From assembly GCA_024226515.1 (NCBI GenBank), contig JAAELQ010000008.1, forward strand, positions 97,246 through 161,245: DNA of 64,000 nucleotides, written 5' to 3'. Under the pieces are notes generated by a model. That model was not told the origin of the DNA, made no database searches, and was given only the letters and a program-made list of their open reading frames with translations. The position numbers were made by a program, and so were the translations under genes. This document shows, piece after piece, positions 56,108-63,443 of this stretch (positions are counted from its first letter, which is position 1; every line of letters starts with the position of its first letter). The DNA comes from a bacterium. Lineage in GTDB: Bacteria; Acidobacteriota; Polarisedimenticolia; Polarisedimenticolales; Polarisedimenticolaceae.

Positions 56108-58903
56108 TCAGTCCAGTGCAGGCAGCGTCGCATCCTTGAGTTCTTTCCTGGGCACCCGCTCGAACTCGCCGCCGCGCATCCAGTGCCAGCGGCCATCCAG
56201 CGCGCAGAGGGTCGTCCCGGCCCCTGCGGCGATGAGGTCGCACGCGGGCTCCCACGACACGGAGAACGGGGCGCCATAGTCGTTCACGTGCAGCAAGCCC
56301 CAGGGTCCTTCCGGCTCCGCCCGATACGGGAGCCGGTCCTTCGCCAGCAAAGCCGGATCCCCCATCTCCGCCCACGCGGGCTCGATGAACACGCTCCCGT
56401 CTTCGTGGAGCACCCCGTACCGGCCGTTGGCGCGAACGATGAACCCGCCGGGGTCGGGGGCGCTGCTGATCAGCGGCCAGATCTCGTCGTAGACACAGTC
56501 CGTGAGGCGCTTGCCGCGGTCGGCCACCGCCCAACGCCCATCCATGCACTGCACGGGAAGTCCATCGTCCAGGTCCACGCCAAAGACACTCCCACCGGGG
56601 AGAGTTTCCGAGAACCCCATCACCGGCCCCTCCTCGATGAACGAAGTGCCGTCGCGCCGATAGAGGTGCGTGGTGCCGTCGGCGAGGGTTGCCACGGTGT
56701 GGTTGACCTCCGTCCCCAAAAACCGGACATCGAAGGACGCGTAGACCGGCTCGATACGCCAGGAGCGTTTGCGGAAGTCATACAGCCCCTGACCCGTCGC
56801 GGTCTGCATCACCCGAGCGCCACTTCCGTTGAGGTTCTGGGACTCCACGACCGAGGCGTCTCCGAGATCGACGATCTCACCACTTTCCAGGTGGAGCCAG
56901 GACTTCTTCTCACCACGCTCGATCTGCACCCAGCCCAGGTCGGGGACGTGGACCTGTAGCCCGGTCCAGGAGGGGTCTCGCAATAGAGTTCCGTCCTGGT
57001 ACTCGATCGTCGGCCGGGTCCGTCCGCCATAGACCGCTACATCGACATAGGTGCTACCCGCCCCGGGCACTTCATCGCGCGGGTAGCCGACGTCGTCGAT
57101 CCGTACGCGCCAAGCGGAGAAATCCAGCTTGAGGTGGGTCGGCGGAACCACGAAGGTGTTGTCCAGGGCCACGATCGCCTGGTCCTGCTCGCGCCACACC
57201 CTGAACGAACGGGATTCCCACTTGGTTTGTTTGAGGCGGTTCCACACCGCGGGGATGCGCATCTTCCGGAAGGAAGCGTCGTACACCCCCCAGTGGCGTC
57301 GGCCCACCTCGACCTTGAACAGCGAGCTCGAGTCCTCGACCGGATGCACACCGGTCCACCGGGCCGGGGCCACGACTTCGCCATCCCGACCGACGATCCC
57401 GTAGAGTCCCGCGGCGTAGTACCGGCCATAGGATGCCCCGCTCGGGGGCTTCTCTTTGACGAACTGCTTGCTTGACGGCCGCATGTTCGGGCCGAGGAGG
57501 GTCTTGTGTCCCTCTGCATCGACCACGAGCAGTCCATCTCCACGCCGGCTCATGGAGACACCGGTCGTGACGATCTTGCCGGCTGCGTCGAGGACGCCGA
57601 AGGTCCGGCCGCTGACGGCGAGCCAGACCCCCGTGCCACGGCGAAACGTCTGCCACTCCGGACCCACCGAGGCCAGTGTTTTCCCACCAGGGGAGATGAG
57701 GTCCATCCCATCGGGGCGATAGCCTACGAGATGTGCGCTGATCACGTCGTAGCGCGTGTAGGTGCCCGCTGCCGCGACCAGCTTGCCGCCCAGGGAATAG
57801 GCCGCGTGGGTTCCCGCGGCGGCGAAGCCGATCGCATAGTTTGCGTGGGTCGCCACACCTTCGTACTCCGCCGGCACGACGACGGTTCCCCCCGCGCGAA
57901 CGAGGCCCGTCTTCGCGCCGTTCCACACCTGGAACAGCTCGCCGGAGAGCGGGACGGCTTGCTCCCACTGCGTCCCGAGGACCTTCCGCCCATGAGCGTC
58001 GTACCAGGTCGTCCCCGCAGCGCGCCGCACCGCGATGTGCCCGGTCTCCGCGAGGTGCACAGCCTCCGCCGTCGCTGCGATGAGCTGCTTGCCGTTGTAG
58101 TCCAGCGCGCCCCAGCCCTGCGTGCCGAGAACCAGAAAGCAGGTGTTCTTGCCCTTGGTGACCCGCTGGACGTCCCTGTAGCGCAGCGGGACTACCGCGT
58201 TGCCCCAGGAGTCGATCACGCCCACGCCGCTGTCCGCTTCCACCACCGCCTGCATGCCGGACAGCCAGTGTCCTGCGGAGCGCAGGGTCACCGGGTGCAT
58301 GAGTTGGCCACGGCTACCGATGTAGCCCCACCGACCTCCCTTTCGGACGCGGGGTAGCTGACCCACCGAGGTGTCGATCGCGTCGTACGCCGCCGGCAGC
58401 GCGAGCGGGCCCGCTCCGTAGATCGGTCCGACGCCGTACTTTCCTGTCGCTTCATCTCGGACGATCGCCAGCTTGTTGGTGAAGGGTTCTTCCCGCAGGT
58501 AGCGCCGGCCGTCGTAACGGAAGGCGTTCTCCTGAAGATCCGCCGACCACCTTGCCAGCTCTTCGGGGTCCCACTCCGTTCCGGGCTCGGTGCCCGTCCC
58601 GTTGCAGCGACTGCACGCCACGGTCTCGTTCCCCGAGTAGTAGGTCTTGAGACCCTTCGGGACGGCGTAGTGCGTGTACCCCCGCATCCAGTTGTCATCG
58701 CCGGGAAAGATCATCGTCGTGTCGTACTCCATGACGGTGACCTTCGCGTCCCGGTACACCTGCGCCCGGCCGTTGCACAGGGAGCAGGTCCCGGCCCAGG
58801 CGGTGGTGCCGAGGAAGAGCAGAGCGAAGAGCGACAGGGCGCGCACGAGCGAGCCCGGATACGGCGGAACGGAAGAGGTGTACATAGTCAGAGCATCATC
58901 CAT
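56108..58903 (-). CDS. Exported WG-repeat propeller protein with DnaJ-like zinc site
   Basis: 931 residues from ATG 58903; alternatives are 58885 (Met-Tyr-Thr) and 58921 (overlapping the toxin stop as ATGA). A signal peptide (ALSLFALLFLGTTAWA) is followed by CSLCNGR and CSRCNGTGTEPG, two halves of a DnaJ-type CxxCxGxG zinc centre. The remaining ~800 residues are WG/KWG repeats, at least a dozen units of the form RWGYI.SRGQ, GVGVIDSWGNAVVPL, GWGALDYNGK, YGIVGRDGEVVAP and RYGVLHEDGSVFIEP. WG-repeat proteins form beta-propeller-like or solenoid structures, usually of unknown function. It lies 14 bp downstream of the toxin gene. Confidence 0.8.
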   Translation of the reverse strand: MDDALTMYTSSVPPYPGSLVRALSLFALLFLGTTAWAGTCSLCNGRAQVYRDAKVTVMEYDTTMIFPGDDNWMRGYTHYAVPKGLKTYYSGNETVACSRCNGTGTEPGTEWDPEELARWSADLQENAFRYDGRRYLREEPFTNKLAIVRDEATGKYGVGPIYGAGPLALPAAYDAIDTSVGQLPRVRKGGRWGYIGSRGQLMHPVTLRSAGHWLSGMQAVVEADSGVGVIDSWGNAVVPLRYRDVQRVTKGKNTCFLVLGTQGWGALDYNGKQLIAATAEAVHLAETGHIAVRRAAGTTWYDAHGRKVLGTQWEQAVPLSGELFQVWNGAKTGLVRAGGTVVVPAEYEGVATHANYAIGFAAAGTHAAYSLGGKLVAAAGTYTRYDVISAHLVGYRPDGMDLISPGGKTLASVGPEWQTFRRGTGVWLAVSGRTFGVLDAAGKIVTTGVSMSRRGDGLLVVDAEGHKTLLGPNMRPSSKQFVKEKPPSGASYGRYYAAGLYGIVGRDGEVVAPARWTGVHPVEDSSSLFKVEVGRRHWGVYDASFRKMRIPAVWNRLKQTKWESRSFRVWREQDQAIVALDNTFVVPPTHLKLDFSAWRVRIDDVGYPRDEVPGAGSTYVDVAVYGGRTRPTIEYQDGTLLRDPSWTGLQVHVPDLGWVQIERGEKKSWLHLESGEIVDLGDASVVESQNLNGSGARVMQTATGQGLYDFRKRSWRIEPVYASFDVRFLGTEVNHTVATLADGTTHLYRRDGTSFIEEGPVMGFSETLPGGSVFGVDLDDGLPVQCMDGRWAVADRGKRLTDCVYDEIWPLISSAPDPGGFIVRANGRYGVLHEDGSVFIEPAWAEMGDPALLAKDRLPYRAEPEGPWGLLHVNDYGAPFSVSWEPACDLIAAGAGTTLCALDGRWHWMRGGEFERVPRKELKDATLPALD

Positions 58904-58917
58904 TGTCTTGCATGGGA

Positions 58918-59328
58918 TCATTCCGGCGCACGGACGAGCGACAGGCCGCAGATCCGTGTCATCTCTTCGAAGTCGCGGTCCGTCGTCAGCAGCGGCAGGT
59001 CGTGGCGGATGCAAAGCTGGGCGATGAGGGCGTCGATCGTCCCGATCTGAACGCCACTGCGTCGGCATCGCTTCCTCAGCGCGGCCGCCTCGACGTGGTC
59101 CTCGAACTCCGGCGCGATCATGGGCAGAAGAGTGAACCTCTGCACGATGGCCTCTCCGGCCCTGGGCCCCTGGAACCCCTGCAGCAGTTCCTGAAGCACG
59201 ATGCCCGTGGTCACGACGAGGTCCCCCCGCTCGAGTGAGGCTTCGAGGACGCGCACCTCGGGAGCGGTCGACGGAGGGCTTCGCCGCAGGGCCAGCGACC
59301 AGACACTCGTGTCGACGAAGCAGCTCAA
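58918..59328 (-). CDS. vapC: PIN-domain ribonuclease toxin (VapC-like, second copy)
   Basis: 136 residues. PIN acidic residues are visible: Asp in CFVDTSVW, Glu in VLQELLQGF, Asp in GTIDALIAQL and Asp in LLTTDRDFEEM. It differs from the copy at 12983-13402, which is of another subclass. The start overlaps the antitoxin stop by four bases, as expected for a TA pair. The active site is intact. The stop is 14 bp before the WG-repeat gene, hinting that the WG gene may be read through from the TA promoter. Confidence 0.9.
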   Translation of the reverse strand: MSCFVDTSVWSLALRRSPPSTAPEVRVLEASLERGDLVVTTGIVLQELLQGFQGPRAGEAIVQRFTLLPMIAPEFEDHVEAAALRKRCRRSGVQIGTIDALIAQLCIRHDLPLLTTDRDFEEMTRICGLSLVRAPE

Positions 59329-59525
59329 CGACGAGAGCGTTCGGACTTGTAGTCGAAATCGGGGTCCCAGCGGAACTTGCCGAACAGTTCCACCAGACGC
59401 TTCTGCTCCCGGCGCGCGATGAACTCGGTCAACGCCTTGGTGACCGCGGCCTTCTTGGTCTTCTCTCCACTCACGGCGAGTGCCCTCTCGAGGAGGTCGG
59501 GGTCGATTGCTAGGTTGGTAGCCAT
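59325..59525 (-). CDS. VapB-like antitoxin
   Basis: 66 residues. The N-terminal half fits a VapB-type antitoxin: MATNLAIDPDLLERALAVSG followed by KKAAVTKALTEFIARREQKR, i.e. strand plus two helices with a ribbon-helix-helix-like pattern (the VapB_antitoxin/DUF2191 type). The C-terminal FGKFRWDPDFDYKSERSR motif is the toxin-binding tail common in this subgroup (GxxxWxxxYDYK). The start at 59525 was chosen because upstream Met codons lie in the operator-rich region. Four-base overlap with the toxin. Confidence 0.85.
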   Translation of the reverse strand: MATNLAIDPDLLERALAVSGEKTKKAAVTKALTEFIARREQKRLVELFGKFRWDPDFDYKSERSRR

Positions 59526-59554
59526 GTGTAAATCTCTACACATTAAACTACACA
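59525..59554. promoter_or_regulatory. Antitoxin operator with three TGTGTA/TACACA half-sites
   Basis: TGTGTA (59525-59530), TACACA (59537-59542) and TACACA (59549-59554) are spaced by exactly six bases, the first pair inverted and the second direct. The first half-site overlaps the antitoxin start codon, so binding would block both transcription and the start region. AT-rich, unlike the surrounding DNA. Confidence 0.6.
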
Positions 59555-59687
59555 TAAGACGGTGGCCCGTCAAGCCGATCGAGCGCATGTGGGGTTTCGC
59601 CGGGCCATTCGCTCGGTGTAGTTCGCCGATGTCGATACCGCGTCGATGCGCACGTTGCTTGACGATGACCCCGGAGCGAGGTGCGAA

Positions 59688-59752
59688 GCTCCCGCAGAGC
59701 GAGCGGACTCATAATCCGCTGGTCCCAGGTTCGAGTCCTGGTGGGCCCACCA
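59688..59752 (+). pseudogene. 3' remnant of tRNA-Met (CAT)
   Basis: From the anticodon arm to the CCA end the sequence is a normal tRNA: stem GCGGA/TCCGC with loop CTCATAA, T arm CCAGG-TTCGAGT-CCTGG, acceptor 3' strand TGGGCCC, discriminator A, CCA. The D arm is reduced to GCTC-CCGCA-GAGC with a five-base loop, and the 5' acceptor strand is missing: the bases upstream do not pair with TGGGCCC. It therefore cannot fold as a tRNA and marks a recombination breakpoint. Confidence 0.75.
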
Positions 59753-59804
59753 AGCGCATCTGGTTGCAGTTAAGTCGTTTATGCGTTTGACCAGTTGGTA
59801 GACC

Positions 59805-60581
59805 ATGAGCGTATTCTCAGTCAAGGGAAGCAGCGATATCTTCCTGCATCACCTGGACGGAAGCGCTGAGACACGGATCACGGACGACACGGGCTGGGAC
59901 ATGTACCCGGAATGGTCCCCGGACGGCCGGCAGATGATTTTCAACTCGAATCGCCTGGACGGACGATACAGGATCTTCATCACCAACAGAGATGGTGGTG
60001 GCACGCGGTCGCTTCTCGATACGCCGATCTCCATCAGCAGTAGGCCATTCCCCGTCAATGCCGGACTCGTCAGCCGCTGGTCGCCGGACGGCAGGCGTAT
60101 CGCCTACCTGGTGACCACGGAAGAGACCACGTCGCTCTGGACCGTCCACCCGGACGGCGAAGGCGCAAAGGAGGTCATCGGGAACGTCGGTTGGTTCGAT
60201 TTTTATCTCGATGGCCGGCGCGGGATCTACACGAGACGACACGGAAACCAGTCCGAGCTGGTCGCCGTCCACCTGGAAACAGGGGCGGAACGTCCGCTGT
60301 TCGTGGGCCCCCTGATGGAGATTGATGTATCCCCCGACGGCCGTGCCGTGGCGTTTTGCTACGGCCCAGGCCACATGGCCATGGGGCTCGCGGTGCTCAA
60401 GTTCGAGCCGCCGGCGGATCCCGACGGTCTTCCGCAGGCCGCTGGCGAGCCCGAGTACGTTGTCCGATCGGAGGGAACCTGGCACGTCCACAACGGAGGG
60501 TGGTCTCCAGACTCGAGATCCCTGGTGTACACGCAAGACCAGGACTACGGCGATATCTACGAACTCGTGGAGAGCCGCTAA
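59805..60581 (+). pseudogene. Truncated TolB/PD40-type propeller protein
   Basis: 258 residues with repeated propeller signatures: SSDIFLHHLDG, YPEWSPDGRQMIFNSNRLDG, SRWSPDGRRIAYLV, DVSPDGRAVAFCYG and GGWSPDSRSLVYTQDQ. These are WD40-like PD40 blades of periplasmic TolB-type proteins. The frame starts in the middle of a blade, has no signal peptide, and an in-frame TAG lies just before its ATG, so the 5' half was probably lost in the rearrangement next to the tRNA-Met remnant. The C-terminus looks natural. It could still be expressed, but is best treated as a fragment. Confidence 0.6.
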
Positions 60582-60622
60582 AGATGCCGGGTCAATCTAC
60601 GCATTCTCTACGCAAGCCCATC

Positions 60623-60653
60623 GAAACCCTGGACGCCGGTGGAAACCCTGGAC
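60623..60653. repeat. Two direct copies of GAAACCCTGGAC
   Basis: A 12-bp unit occurs at 60623-60634 and 60642-60653, period 19 bp, in the downstream end of the IS110 element just beyond its terminator. It may be part of the right-end donor sequence, or the product of replication slippage. Too short and too few for a CRISPR or iteron array. Confidence 0.5.
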
Positions 60654-60655
60654 AG

Positions 60656-60696
60656 AAAAAATGGGCGACGTTTCAAAAAGCCTTGAAACGCCGCCC
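60656..60696 (-). terminator. Rho-independent terminator of the IS110 transposase
   Basis: 60663-60676 and 60683-60696 form a 14-bp stem with a single A/C mismatch and a six-base loop. On the minus strand it is followed by CA and a run of six T (60661-60656). It lies 15 bp after the transposase stop codon. Confidence 0.8.
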
Positions 60697-60711
60697 TCAC
60701 TCGAGGCCCTC

Positions 60712-62118
60712 TTAAGTAACTGCTCCTTGAAGTAACTCTCCGGTATCGAGATCGACGAGTGCGAATCCGAGTCTCTTGGCTCGTTTGCGGACGTTGCGAA
60801 GACTGCGTTCCCGATGCTGGGTCTCGTAGGCGAGTTCGCCGGGATCCGCGTAGTCCAGCTCTCCCTTGAGTGTTCGGTAGACGAGGATGGCGAGCTTGCG
60901 CGCGGTTGCGGTGATGGCTTTGGGCTTGCCGACACGGTAGGCGATGCGGCGATAGTAGGCTCCCAAGGCCGTGGAGGTGCGCCCCAGGACCATGGCGGAC
61001 ATGCGCAACAGGTAGGCGGCCCTGTTCGCCGAGGGCTGAGTCCTGGAGCTGATCAGCCGGGCCCCGGAGACCTTGTTCTTGGGGGCAAGAGTCAGCCACG
61101 AGGTGAAGTGCTTGTAGGTCGGCCAACGGCTCATGTCGGTTCCGATCTCGGCGACAAGTCGGAGGGCGGTATAGGGAGCGATCCCGTCGATCTGGGTCAG
61201 ATCGACTCCCGAAAGACGGAAGAGCGGATCACGGATATCGAAGCGTGGCTCGTTGTCACAGAACTTGAATTTGCAGCGTGGTCGAGGAAGCGAGCGCTTG
61301 GACTTGTCGTGCTTCACAGCGAGCCTGCGCAGAAGGATTTCGACTTCACCGTCGCAGTCCTGGATCTGGCGTTGGATCGTGTCGAACAGCTCGAGATTCT
61401 GTCGAAGAGCAAACAAGTGCTCGGCGCGATAGTTGCCGGTGAGAGATGCTGCGATCTCGTCCTCGGAAGCTCGGCAGCGGTAATCGCGATGGGTCGCCAG
61501 GGCCGCGGGATCTGTGACTCCAGCGACGATGTCACGCAGGATACGCATGCCTGTCATGCCGGTGATGTCGCTGATCACGTTGTGAAGTTGAAGATTCATC
61601 TCGACGAGGGCTTTCTGCATACGCCGGATATGGGATGCCGCACCCTGAATGAGCTTCTCGCGGTGCCGAAGATACGCACGCAACGTGGCGATCTCCGCAT
61701 CGGGTCGGAAGCTGCCGCGAAGCAGCCCGACGCTGTGCAGCTCTTGGATCCACTGGCAGTCCAGAACGTCGGTCTTGCGCCCAGGGACGTTCTTGACGTG
61801 CCGGGAGTTGACGAGCACGACCTCGAAGCCGCGATCCTCGAGAATCTCGAAGATCGGGATCCAGTAGACGCCCGTCGATTCCATCGCCACCGTCTTGATC
61901 TTGCAGGCCTCGAGCCAGTCAGCGAGACGACGCAGGTCGCTCGTCAAGGTCTTGAACGAACGGACGGGATCCTCGTCTCGCTCCGGCGGTACGGCAACGA
62001 AATGGGTTTCGGATCCGCAGTCGATCCCCGCGGCATGACGGTTGATTCGCTTGAGCAGCGACGGATGCTTGGCCTTCTTGCCTCTTGTCGGGCGGCTTCG
62101 AGCACGCTTGTCTCCCAT
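60712..62118 (-). CDS. IS110-family DEDD recombinase / transposase
   Basis: 468 residues from ATG 62118, which has GGAGGAG seven bases upstream; an ATG at 62133 would include that Shine-Dalgarno. The N-terminal RuvC-like DEDD domain has Asp33 (AGIDCGSETH), Glu80 (VAMESTGVYW), Asp117 and Asp120 (GRKTDVLDCQWI). A coiled coil leads to the Transposase_20 domain (IDGIAPYTALRLVAEIG, WLTLAPKNKVSGARLISSRTQPSANRAAYLLRMSA), where a serine acts as second nucleophile. Such enzymes are guided by an RNA from the element's own non-coding end. The reading frame is intact, so it may be active. Confidence 0.95.
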   Translation of the reverse strand: MGDKRARSRPTRGKKAKHPSLLKRINRHAAGIDCGSETHFVAVPPERDEDPVRSFKTLTSDLRRLADWLEACKIKTVAMESTGVYWIPIFEILEDRGFEVVLVNSRHVKNVPGRKTDVLDCQWIQELHSVGLLRGSFRPDAEIATLRAYLRHREKLIQGAASHIRRMQKALVEMNLQLHNVISDITGMTGMRILRDIVAGVTDPAALATHRDYRCRASEDEIAASLTGNYRAEHLFALRQNLELFDTIQRQIQDCDGEVEILLRRLAVKHDKSKRSLPRPRCKFKFCDNEPRFDIRDPLFRLSGVDLTQIDGIAPYTALRLVAEIGTDMSRWPTYKHFTSWLTLAPKNKVSGARLISSRTQPSANRAAYLLRMSAMVLGRTSTALGAYYRRIAYRVGKPKAITATARKLAILVYRTLKGELDYADPGELAYETQHRERSLRNVRKRAKRLGFALVDLDTGELLQGAVT

Positions 62119-62133
62119 CGGTGACTCCTCCAT

Positions 62134-62300
62134 ACTGGGAACGCTTGTTGTGGAGCATCCGGGGACAGGGGTGCGATGCGGTACATTCTCTTAAACGGGA
62201 TCACGCCGAGGCGTGTCACCAATGGGGTTGCCGCAACATCCCATGGACCAAGCTCATAAACGGGCACGCAAGCACCATTGGGCGATCGGTCTCGGTCCCC
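62134..62300 (-). ncRNA. Candidate IS110 bridge RNA
   Basis: The non-coding strip upstream of an IS110 transposase is where bridge RNAs of the IS110 group are encoded. Here it has marked structure: CCAATGG (62219-62225) pairs with CCATTGG (62275-62281), enclosing the hairpin around GGTTGCCGCAAC; next to it CACGC-CGAG-GCGTG (62202-62215) is a perfect 5-bp tetraloop hairpin. The two large loops could be the guide loops. Ends, orientation and loop assignment are inferred. Confidence 0.4.
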
Positions 62301-62383
62301 GGATGCGTCCGCGTGCGATTCTACGCGGCGGCAACGAGCCCCCAGTTTCTTCCCGGGATTTCGAGCGGAAGCCCGTGAGTGAG

Positions 62384-62457
62384 GCTCTTAATCCGCCGGC
62401 CCCAGGTTCGCCTGCCCTCCGTAGCTTCAGCGGAGGAGGGAGTCCTGGTGGGCCCAC
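62384..62457 (+). pseudogene. 3' remnant of tRNA-Lys (CTT) interrupted by a hairpin
   Basis: From the anticodon loop CTCTTAA onward the sequence follows a tRNA-Lys: ATCCGCCGG, T-arm arm CCAGG, loop start TTCG, then after 30 foreign bases AGT-CCTGG, acceptor strand TGGGCCC, A, and CTCC in place of CCA. Removing 62411-62440 restores a perfect T arm. The 5' half (acceptor, D arm, anticodon 5' strand) is absent. Acceptor, T arm and discriminator are identical to the tRNA-Met remnant 2.7 kb upstream. Confidence 0.7.
62411..62440 (+). repeat. 30-nt palindromic insertion in a tRNA T-loop
   Basis: The insert contains CCTCCG and CGGAGG around a TAGCTTCAG loop, extended by CCC and GGG beyond a bulge. 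It sits exactly between TTCG and AGT of the T loop. It looks like a small mobile palindromic element, comparable in kind to REP or RPE-type repeats, but no second copy is seen in this window. Confidence 0.5.
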
Positions 62458-62460
62458 TCC

Positions 62461-62615
62461 ATTGAACAAGAACGACTTAAGCGTTGGATCGCGCTGCTCG
62501 ATAGCCCGTGACCATCGGATTTCAGTCCGTTCCGGTTCGCGCATCGGCCTCCCCGGACACTGCGTGCGACCACTAAGGCCCGCGGGACACATCACACCCG
62601 CCGTTATGTCGCGCC
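62461..62615. other. Non-coding stretch before the ABC permease stop
   Basis: Together with 62134-62460 this makes a ~480-bp gap without a protein gene. In this last part I see no convincing ORF, tRNA or terminator; a short GC-rich palindrome-like patch near 62590 is unremarkable. Confidence 0.5.
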
Positions 62616-63443
62616 TCAGAGATTCTGGCGTTCGAAGATCTTCATCGAGACGACGACCGGAATTACAATCCAGCCCAGCAGGCCAAGCAGGCCGAACACC
62701 GTCGCCATCGCGGTGGACCCGGTGAGCTTGACCAGGGTCGCGCCCGCCGGTCCGTACAGGTGGGGACCTCCGACCTGGAGCAGCGACAGGACGCGGGCGA
62801 TGTCCACCGGGTTTCCCATGAGCCCTGCCGGAAGGACCGTCTTCAGTACGTTCGGCGGAATATAAAGCGTGGTTCCGAGCATGATCATGCCGTAAGCCAG
62901 CTCGTAGAACACCCACACGCCGAGTGCAATGCCGAGTGCGATCTGGCGTCGCCGCGCCACCAGCGAGATCAGCACGGACAGGCCGGTGAAGACCATCGCC
63001 AGCATCATCGAGTAGACGACGACCAACAGGTAGCTCTGAGCCCCGACCACGCCGATCACCAGCGCGATCAGCACACCGGGCAGTCCAAAGCCGAGAAGGG
63101 AGGCTCCCAGAATGGTCAGCAGGAGTCCCAGGTAGCGGCCGAGCAGGACCTTCGACCGGGAGACGGGCTGGGTCACGAGAATCTCGAAGTAGTCCTGATT
63201 CGTGATGAAGCTGAAGACTCCCAGCAGCATGGCGAACAGAGGGATCAGAAAGCCCCCGAGGTTGATGATGCTCGCCGCGGTGCGTGTGAAGTCCTGAAAA
63301 CCGGCATAACCCGAGGTGACCATACCGAAGTAGGCCAGCAGCAGCGTGAGGATCGCGAACAGCAAGGCGAACGACACGACCCAGCGGTTCCTGCGGTTCA
63401 GGGTGAATTCCTGCCAGCAGATCATCCACACGGGCGAGTTCAC
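62616..63443 (-). CDS. ABC-2-type (NosY-like) transporter permease
   Basis: 275 residues with six membrane helices. The N-terminus (ICWQEFTLNRRNRWVVSFALLFAILTLLLAYFG) and the block FFEILVTQPVSRSKVLLGRYLGLLLTILGASLLGF, here starting DYFEILVTQP, match NosY/ABC-2 permeases, which move or mature copper/sulfur cargo for nitrous oxide reductase or act in other export. The ATP-binding partner should lie upstream, beyond the NosL-like gene. The start overlaps that gene's stop by four bases. Confidence 0.82.
   Translation of the reverse strand: MNSPVWMICWQEFTLNRRNRWVVSFALLFAILTLLLAYFGMVTSGYAGFQDFTRTAASIINLGGFLIPLFAMLLGVFSFITNQDYFEILVTQPVSRSKVLLGRYLGLLLTILGASLLGFGLPGVLIALVIGVVGAQSYLLVVVYSMMLAMVFTGLSVLISLVARRRQIALGIALGVWVFYELAYGMIMLGTTLYIPPNVLKTVLPAGLMGNPVDIARVLSLLQVGGPHLYGPAGATLVKLTGSTAMATVFGLLGLLGWIVIPVVVSMKIFERQNL

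Larger units (their letters stand above)
60590..62383 (-). mobile_element. IS110-family insertion sequence (boundaries approximate)
   Basis: The element contains one transposase gene, a structured non-coding region upstream of it and an intrinsic terminator downstream. IS110 elements have no terminal inverted repeats and usually make no target duplication, so ends cannot be fixed from one copy. The right limit is placed at the point where recognisable tRNA-Lys sequence resumes (62384); the left limit is between the propeller fragment and the terminator. Confidence 0.55.

Noticed and set aside
58904..59068. A longer start for the WG-repeat protein at 59068
   Set aside because: The extra residues overlap the PIN toxin coding region in another frame, are Arg/Pro-rich, and would bury the signal peptide.
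59688..59752. Functional tRNA-Met
   Set aside because: The 5' acceptor strand is absent and the D loop is only five bases, so the cloverleaf cannot form.
59570..59824. An 84-residue minus-strand frame reading AHQDSNLGPADYES
   Set aside because: This is the well-known false protein produced by translating tRNA DNA in reverse; it coincides with the tRNA-Met remnant.
60623..60653. CRISPR or iteron array from repeated GAAACCCTGGAC
   Set aside because: Only two copies, 7-bp spacer, and no cas genes or origin features nearby.
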